A DNA stretch of 11,263 nt from Desulfobulbaceae bacterium UBA5173. Its GTDB lineage: Bacteria > Desulfobacterota > Desulfobulbia > Desulfobulbales > Desulfobulbaceae. The stretch covers positions 1 through 11,263 of the forward strand of contig DHWV01000016.1 of assembly GCA_002413355.1 (NCBI GenBank), read 5' to 3'. Shown one piece after another: positions 7,801 to 11,263 of this stretch. Below the pieces are notes generated by a model that saw nothing but the letters and a program-made list of their open reading frames with translations, made no database searches and was not told where the DNA came from. Each line of letters opens with the position of its first letter. Within the stretch, counting starts at the first letter, position 1. The position numbers were made by a program, and so were the translations under genes.

Positions 7801-10348
7801 CCTTGCGGAACCACTGATAATCAATCTCTTCGCGCACTAACCGCCAATGACTTTCGCCTTTCTCCTGCGGCTTGCCTTTGTCATCTAAGGCGATGACCTC
7901 AAACTTGGCCTCGCTGTGCTCTGGCAGCTGCAAATCAGCAAAGCCGGGCTTCAGGCCCAGATATTCTTTCAAATGCCGCACCGGCAATGTGGCCGCAGCA
8001 TTGACCGCCCTGCCGTCAATGTCCAGCACATCCGCGCTGATCACCGCCTTGAGCGGCTGCAAGGTGGTCAACGGCTGGCCTGCAAGGCTTAATGCCAAGT
8101 TGCCGTGCCCTTTCGCGTCGGTGGTGATTTCCGGCACTTCTATTTCAGCAAGGCCGGGATCCGCGCCATCTTTGCCGAAATAGAACCCGGCAAAATCGGC
8201 AAACGGATGCGGCTCATACGCCAGTTTCATTGTGGCCTGCACCTTCAGCTCAGAACCCGGCGAGCCATAAAAATAATCGGCTTGCACCGCGGCCTCGGCC
8301 TTGTCTTGGGCGGACAAGAAGCCTTTCGGCTCCAAGCGCACTTCTAAGCGCGGCGGTTTGAAGGATTTGACTTGGAAGGTGGTTTGGCCCGCAGGTTTTC
8401 CCTCCACGTCGGCATACAGAGCTGCTGTCCAGTTGCCAGAACGGGCCGAGTTGGCCAGATTGATCGTGTCGCTGCATCCGCCGTTTGCATCAAGCTGAAG
8501 CACCCGCTCGATCAGCACCTTACCGTCTGGGCCGCTGACCCGCAACGTCATAGGTGGGCTGGCCGCAGCACGGGCGATGCGGTCGCGGACAATCGCCGCC
8601 AGATGCACGCTCTCGCCGGGCCGATAAATGCCGCGTTCGGTGTAAACGTAGGCATCCAGCGGGCCGGGAGCGGTTCTGCCGCTCACGCCTCGGTCGCTGA
8701 GATCAAAGGGAGCCTGCTCTAACTGGAGAAAAGTGAAGCCGTGCTTGGCGTTCATGGACATCAGATGGACAGCAGCCTGTCCGCCCTTGCCTTTCAGCAG
8801 GCCGGGCGCAAAACGCACCAAGCCTTTCTCATCCGTGGTCAGTGTGGCTAACGGCGCGTTGTTCTTGGCGTAGAGACCAATCTCCAATCCAGCAATAGGC
8901 AGAGCGGTCTCCAAGCTGCGGGCAGCAACGGTCAAGCCGTCGCTGCTCTGATACGTGGTCAGGCCGATGTCTGTCACCACAATCCACTGGCTGGCCCGAC
9001 CTTCCCAGTTATGTTCATAATCATCCTCATTACCTTCTGCTCCAGCGACCTTTTCTGGCTTGATCTGCTCAGCCACCAGAATGTAGAGACCAGGGGCAAT
9101 GGCGAGAATGTCCTGCGGCAGAACAACATTGCTGGCGATGGTCTTGTCTTGGGCCGGGCTGGCAATCTCCGTGCGGCCCTGCCAAACCTGCTCGCCAACA
9201 TTTGTTCCGATATTGTCGATCTCGTATTTATCGAGCCTATTACGGAATTTTTCTCGAACAAAATCGCCAAGGATGTTGCGCTCATGAATACGGAACAGCT
9301 GGAACCGCACCTTGTCCACGTTCACTGTGTTCAGGCCGATGCCACGGCTGCTGCGGTCAGCGAGGACATAGTCGCTTTGATTGAACCAGAGCGCGGGCTT
9401 GCGATGTTCGGTTTCAACAGTCAGCGTCACATTTTCGGGCAAAGTGCGCTCCTTCATCTTCATGCCACTGCGCACCGTCACGCTGTAGGAAGTGCCATAA
9501 GCGGCCCCGCCAATGCAGAGCTTGTGCGTTTCTTCTTCATTTTTCACCGAAAAATCTGAGGAAATCGCCGGAGCAACCTGAATGTAGTCACCATAATGAA
9601 ATGCGTCTGGGCTGGGCAGCTCCTCGTTGAATTTCAGGCAAAGTTTTGGCTGGCTGCTCTCCGTTTCCGCTTCGCTGGCTTGAATTTTCAACATCTTTTC
9701 TTCAAGCTGCTTCTGCCGCAGCGCAGCAAGTTTTGCCTCTTGCGCAGCTTTTTCCGCCGCCTGCTGTTTGGCCAACTCCTCAGCCAGTTTTTTCTTCTCA
9801 GCGGTCACGGCTTCTTCCTGCTTTTTCCGCAGCCGGTTGGCATCTTGGCTGCCGCCCAGTTTCGCCAGTAATTCATACACACTGATGGCCGCCGGAGTCC
9901 AATTCGTATTGACTGTGGTGCGGTTTTCCAAGGCCTTGCCGGTCAGCGTGAGAGCTTCTTTTTGCGCAGCCGCATCTGGTGCCGACAGATAGGCCTGCCA
10001 GCCAGACCGGCTGGCCTCATCCCATTGTCCGGCGCACCCTGCCGCCTTGGAGAATGATATCCAAAATGCTGCCGCAGGCTTTCCGCCTGAACGCATAACC
10101 GCATTGTTGCACAGTGCGGTCGCGACAGTGCAATTCTCCGGCTTTGCCGTCAAGGTCATGATATCTGCGGCTTGCATCAGTACCGCAGCCTGTTCAAGCT
10201 GTGGCGCTCCTGCCGTGCGGCTGTGCTCGGCGACGAATTTCTGCGTTTCCTGCTTCAGATGCTGAAGCGTGTATTCGTCCGCAGCGGCGGCCAGCGAGAC
10301 GAAAAGAGAAAGCAGCAGGAAAACAGCGGAGAGGACGGCTCGTTTCAT
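4859..10348 (-). CDS. Secreted alpha-2-macroglobulin family protein with thioester
   Basis: An 1829-residue bacterial alpha-2-macroglobulin, a family thought to trap attacking proteases in the periplasm through a reactive thioester. The ATG at 10348 is chosen because GGAGG lies about 6 bases upstream. An ATG at 10360 is in frame but overlaps that site. Residues 1-23 are a signal peptide (core VFLLLSLFVSLAAAA) without a lipobox Cys, so the protein looks soluble rather than a lipoprotein like E. coli YfhM. About 24-170 is an unassigned helical region with three Cys. About 171-225 is an Ala/Lys/Glu/Gln coiled coil. An MG2-like strand, TERGIYRPGESV, is near 565. The bait-region block spans about 930-1110, and the A2M block with PDFNGRLRLMAVA is near 1150. 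The thioester motif is HGCLEQ with Cys1338, in an alpha-alpha barrel domain. Residues about 1589-1631 are a Pro/Lys/Glu-rich insert. The C-terminal family signatures LIDLLPAGFEIE and YMVRAVTPG are intact. No penicillin-binding protein 1C gene is adjacent in the window. It has its own promoter. Confidence 0.96.
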   Translation of the reverse strand: MKRAVLSAVFLLLSLFVSLAAAADEYTLQHLKQETQKFVAEHSRTAGAPQLEQAAVLMQAADIMTLTAKPENCTVATALCNNAVMRSGGKPAAAFWISFSKAAGCAGQWDEASRSGWQAYLSAPDAAAQKEALTLTGKALENRTTVNTNWTPAAISVYELLAKLGGSQDANRLRKKQEEAVTAEKKKLAEELAKQQAAEKAAQEAKLAALRQKQLEEKMLKIQASEAETESSQPKLCLKFNEELPSPDAFHYGDYIQVAPAISSDFSVKNEEETHKLCIGGAAYGTSYSVTVRSGMKMKERTLPENVTLTVETEHRKPALWFNQSDYVLADRSSRGIGLNTVNVDKVRFQLFRIHERNILGDFVREKFRNRLDKYEIDNIGTNVGEQVWQGRTEIASPAQDKTIASNVVLPQDILAIAPGLYILVAEQIKPEKVAGAEGNEDDYEHNWEGRASQWIVVTDIGLTTYQSSDGLTVAARSLETALPIAGLEIGLYAKNNAPLATLTTDEKGLVRFAPGLLKGKGGQAAVHLMSMNAKHGFTFLQLEQAPFDLSDRGVSGRTAPGPLDAYVYTERGIYRPGESVHLAAIVRDRIARAAASPPMTLRVSGPDGKVLIERVLQLDANGGCSDTINLANSARSGNWTAALYADVEGKPAGQTTFQVKSFKPPRLEVRLEPKGFLSAQDKAEAAVQADYFYGSPGSELKVQATMKLAYEPHPFADFAGFYFGKDGADPGLAEIEVPEITTDAKGHGNLALSLAGQPLTTLQPLKAVISADVLDIDGRAVNAAATLPVRHLKEYLGLKPGFADLQLPEHSEAKFEVIALDDKGKPQEKGESHWRLVREEIDYQWFRKEGEWAYEKIIRDQEEQRGQLTWEKAGPLPLTVPAGQGRYRLELLNKDKTLFTTLRFTAGEQLVGESDTPDSVKVVLDRQGYKVGDTAKLTLTAPYLGQASLVLANTTVNGVRNFALSGKEQTIDIPVEDGWGAGVYALITVYRPGKDQQKGADRAVGLIWLPMDSAPQRLEVAVNAPEQVRPRQMLQVPVSVKGAEAGSEIRLTLAAVDEGVLQLTNFVSPDPITWFFAKQQLGTDIRDIYGQLIIPPDSKPLTLRNGAGEDGLRGAPQSNVKIVSLFSGVVKAEQDGIASVPLDIPDFNGRLRLMAVAWSKEKTGAASKPMRVNDPIVVSPSLPRYLADGDQSNIQLLIENIDGPEGDYQIAWTTEGAVVMAKESSTAKAALQPKKRQSLSFPVTAIGIGSGKLHLSVSGPAGYSYAGDFDLNVRGKYLPTLTRTYSKIDPGAAISLNKDTLGGLYPATAKVAVSISSMPNVDVAGLLGELDRYPHGCLEQLTSRAMPLLYANQLAERFSYPADKNLSSRVQGAIELILQKQLGEGSFGLWSDQSEPEPWLSAYAMDFLGRAKEKGFAVPDYFYKKGLDWLTGEVKQSGSQDKHIEALAYAHWVLARAGQARQEDARYLYDTKFGSIVSPLAQAQLAGTLALLGDQERAVKGLKAALQAADTEAASWWSYGSRLRDLASVISVIGDSGLKQLDPAPAWQELTGLLSKRKYLSTQEQAALIMASLTLDKGQPLDVEVADGSTPAPQPKPEEKSPSLVGRFLSALSMDSDKPKEEPKPTVEKKSFFSLSRNGESLLASPVTLRNKGSAAVWAVTTVQGSPINEPPVVENGFTVRRSWYNTLGKPLRLDNVPQSGLAVVTVEGEAREGGNFQSMLIDLLPAGFEIEKPLSGTDAEAFSWLGELSPFLYTDARDDRFIAAFDTAALPQPEGSPNVRPFRFAYMVRAVTPGSYALPPSEVEAMYRPEYRARNKAGAVTVVKEKK

Positions 10349-10351
10349 AGT

Positions 10352-10357
10352 TTCCTC
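10352..10357 (-). promoter_or_regulatory. Ribosome binding site setting the macroglobulin start
   Basis: On the minus strand the start region reads ATGGAGGAAACTATG. The strong GGAGGA site is correctly spaced only for the second ATG (10348). The first ATG overlaps the site itself, so the longer reading frame is unlikely to be used. The shorter form also begins directly with a clean signal peptide (MKRAVLSAVF). Confidence 0.8.
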
Positions 10358-10392
10358 CATGCGGAATGAAAGGGCGGAGATACGCTGCTGGC

Positions 10393-10421
10393 ATTATACC
10401 GGCTGTTCAGCCCGCTGAAAA
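10393..10421 (-). promoter_or_regulatory. Sigma70-like promoter of the macroglobulin gene
   Basis: On the minus strand a perfect TATAAT -10 box (10393-10398) is preceded by exactly 17 bases and a TTTTCA -35 box (10416-10421; 4 of 6 matches to TTGACA). Transcription would start near 10386, giving a leader of about 38 bases before the ATG at 10348. It lies just downstream of the collagen-like gene's terminator, so the macroglobulin gene is expressed independently of that gene. The spacer holds an inverted repeat, GGCTG-TT-CAGCC on the plus strand, at 10401-10412. Confidence 0.72.
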
Positions 10422-10450
10422 CAGAAAGATTTGCTGAAGTGCTGGTATGC

Positions 10451-10481
10451 AAAAAGGCGGCCCCTTGCGGAACCGCCTTCT
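10451..10481 (-). terminator. Intrinsic terminator of the collagen-like gene
   Basis: On the minus strand AAGGCGGTTCC pairs with GGGGCCGCCTT around a GCAA tetraloop, an 11-bp stem with two G-T wobble pairs. It runs straight into a T-run (five T in all, the first two within the stem). It lies about 25 bases after the stop of the collagen-like gene and has all parts of a classic rho-independent terminator. Confidence 0.88.
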
Positions 10482-10505
10482 GTGGTTGAGGAGGAGCAGA
10501 TGCTG

Positions 10506-11263
10506 TTACTTTTTGGCGCAGACCACCGCTTGGGCAACAATATTCAAGCTGGCCGCCGCGCCGCTGACATTGACCTCGTAACTGTCGATAACCGCTTTGT
10601 TCAGTCCTTCGTGGGCATTGCCATACTGCTCCGGCAGTGCGGTCGCGACATTGCCTTCGCCCACATAAAGATGGGTCGCGCTCATGGCAACATCACCCGT
10701 CATTGCAAAGGTCACTGTCACCTTGGTCGCTTCGTATTTGACGGTCAGCTCGCCGACTTTTACTGCCCTGCTCAGATCGTTCCCCGCCGCGCCGCTGTAT
10801 ATCGGCTGCGTTAGCGTCTGGTTTTTGCTGACGCTGCTCTGCCATCCCCAGAGATTGGCGGCTGAAATATCGTCCAGCTCCGTTTGCCCAAAGGCAAAAG
10901 CTGTCCGGCAGGTTCCGCCAGCGTCCCGGCAGATTATCTGGCCATTTGCGTCAAGTCCAACCACAAAGTCACCTTCATAGCACTGCACGGCCACAGTCGG
11001 TGCTGCCGCAAGAAGCGACATCGTACTTGTTGAGGAAATAGTTCCGCTGGTGGGGCAAGTACATACGCCAGGCACGCCTTGCGGTCCTTGCGGTCCTATA
11101 GGCCCTGCTGGACCTTGTGATCCCGCAGGGCCTGGAGGCCCCTGAGGGCCTAAAAAGCCCTGCGCTCCTGTGTCGCCTTTATCTCCCTTCGCACCAATAT
11201 CGCCTTTGACTCCGGCAGGGCCGGTCGGGCCGACAGGGCCGGTATCTCCCTTCAAGCCTTGAA
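10506..11263 (-). CDS. Collagen-like surface protein, C-terminal part (start outside window)
   Basis: The open frame runs off the right edge. The TTG at 11255 is only a Leu codon inside the repeat, preceded in frame by Gly and Gln codons, so the true start lies beyond 11263. At least 252 residues are visible. First come 22 unbroken Gly-X-Y triplets (11061-11258), many with Pro, Lys, Asp or Gln, typical of bacterial collagen-like stalks that form triple helices outside the cell. A short Cys hinge (GVCTCPTSG) and a Ser/Thr-rich linker follow, then an 18-residue element CxxGxxVxGxDxxGxxxC (10929-10982). Last is a globular domain of about 135 residues with TAFAFG, WGWQ, THLYVG and IVAQAVVC before the terminal AKK. 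Cys near both ends of that domain could form a disulfide. I recall similar closing domains in other secreted bacterial proteins but cannot name one. A surface or adhesive role is inferred from architecture. No anchor or sorting signal is seen at the C-terminus. Confidence 0.88.
   Translation of the reverse strand, partial: QGLKGDTGPVGPTGPAGVKGDIGAKGDKGDTGAQGFLGPQGPPGPAGSQGPAGPIGPQGPQGVPGVCTCPTSGTISSTSTMSLLAAAPTVAVQCYEGDFVVGLDANGQIICRDAGGTCRTAFAFGQTELDDISAANLWGWQSSVSKNQTLTQPIYSGAAGNDLSRAVKVGELTVKYEATKVTVTFAMTGDVAMSATHLYVGEGNVATALPEQYGNAHEGLNKAVIDSYEVNVSGAAASLNIVAQAVVCAKK
11061..11258 (-). repeat. Collagen Gly-X-Y triplet repeat
   Basis: Twenty-two consecutive triplets start with Gly and have no interruption. 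The region begins with acidic and basic triplets (GDT, GVK, GDI, GAK, GDK) and changes to Pro-rich ones (GPQ, GPP, GPA, GPI) towards the globular part. At DNA level this makes an imperfect 9-base-scale repeat rich in GGNCC, where copy number could vary between strains. The repeat continues past the right edge of the window. Confidence 0.93.

Noticed and set aside
10349..10360. Start of the macroglobulin at the upstream ATG (10360)
   Set aside because: The GGAGG ribosome binding site overlaps this ATG and is spaced for the ATG at 10348, which begins a clean signal peptide.
11253..11255. TTG as the start of the collagen-like protein
   Set aside because: The Gly-X-Y register continues upstream of it to the window edge, so it is an internal Leu codon.
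11061..11258. CRISPR array or non-coding tandem repeat in the G/C-rich repeated stretch
   Set aside because: The period follows Gly-X-Y codons in an open frame, with no conserved repeats separated by unique spacers.
1..11263. tRNA or rRNA genes, insertion sequences, phage or defence genes
   Set aside because: No cloverleaf, rRNA-like segment, transposase motif or flanking terminal repeats were found by reading both strands.

Overview
The window comes from a Gram-negative bacterium with moderately high GC content. Signal-peptide proteins, a bacterial alpha-2-macroglobulin and PlsC-type lipid synthesis all point that way. No rRNA, tRNA or marker gene fixes the lineage. A short dispersed-repeat-like sequence at the left edge and the style of the surface protein at the right edge would fit a Desulfobacterota-like proteobacterium, but this is a weak guess. 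All seven genes I accept lie on the minus strand, so the biological reading order is from the right edge to the left edge.

Right edge (11263 to about 10450): the 3' part of a collagen-like surface protein. It has 22 uninterrupted Gly-X-Y triplets, a Cys-bounded hinge and a globular C-terminal domain. Its start lies outside the window. A strong intrinsic terminator closes it. A sigma70-like promoter with a perfect TATAAT box and a small palindrome in its spacer then drives a very large gene (10348 to 4859). That gene encodes a secreted alpha-2-macroglobulin family protein of 1829 residues with an intact CLEQ thioester motif, an N-terminal coiled coil and an unusual Pro/Lys-rich insert.

Middle (4739 to 2076): an extended short-chain dehydrogenase/reductase (SDR) related to nucleotide-sugar epimerases and reductases, followed 30 bases later by a polytopic membrane protein of unknown function. 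The pairing suggests envelope glycan or lipid-linked sugar work.

Left (2061 to 155): a PlsC-like 1-acylglycerol-3-phosphate acyltransferase 14 bases after the membrane protein, then a small exported protein of unknown function, then a histidine-triad (HIT) nucleotide-binding protein. A near-perfect 19-bp hairpin terminator ends the run. Gaps between genes from 4739 to 155 are 14 to 80 bases, so much of this run may be one transcript.

The common theme is the cell envelope: a surface fibre-like protein, a periplasmic protease trap, a sugar-modifying enzyme with a membrane partner, phospholipid synthesis and an exported small protein. The gene products are mostly recognisable families. The least explained parts are the SDR plus membrane-protein pair, the collagen-like protein's C-terminal domain, and the non-canonical parts of the macroglobulin.
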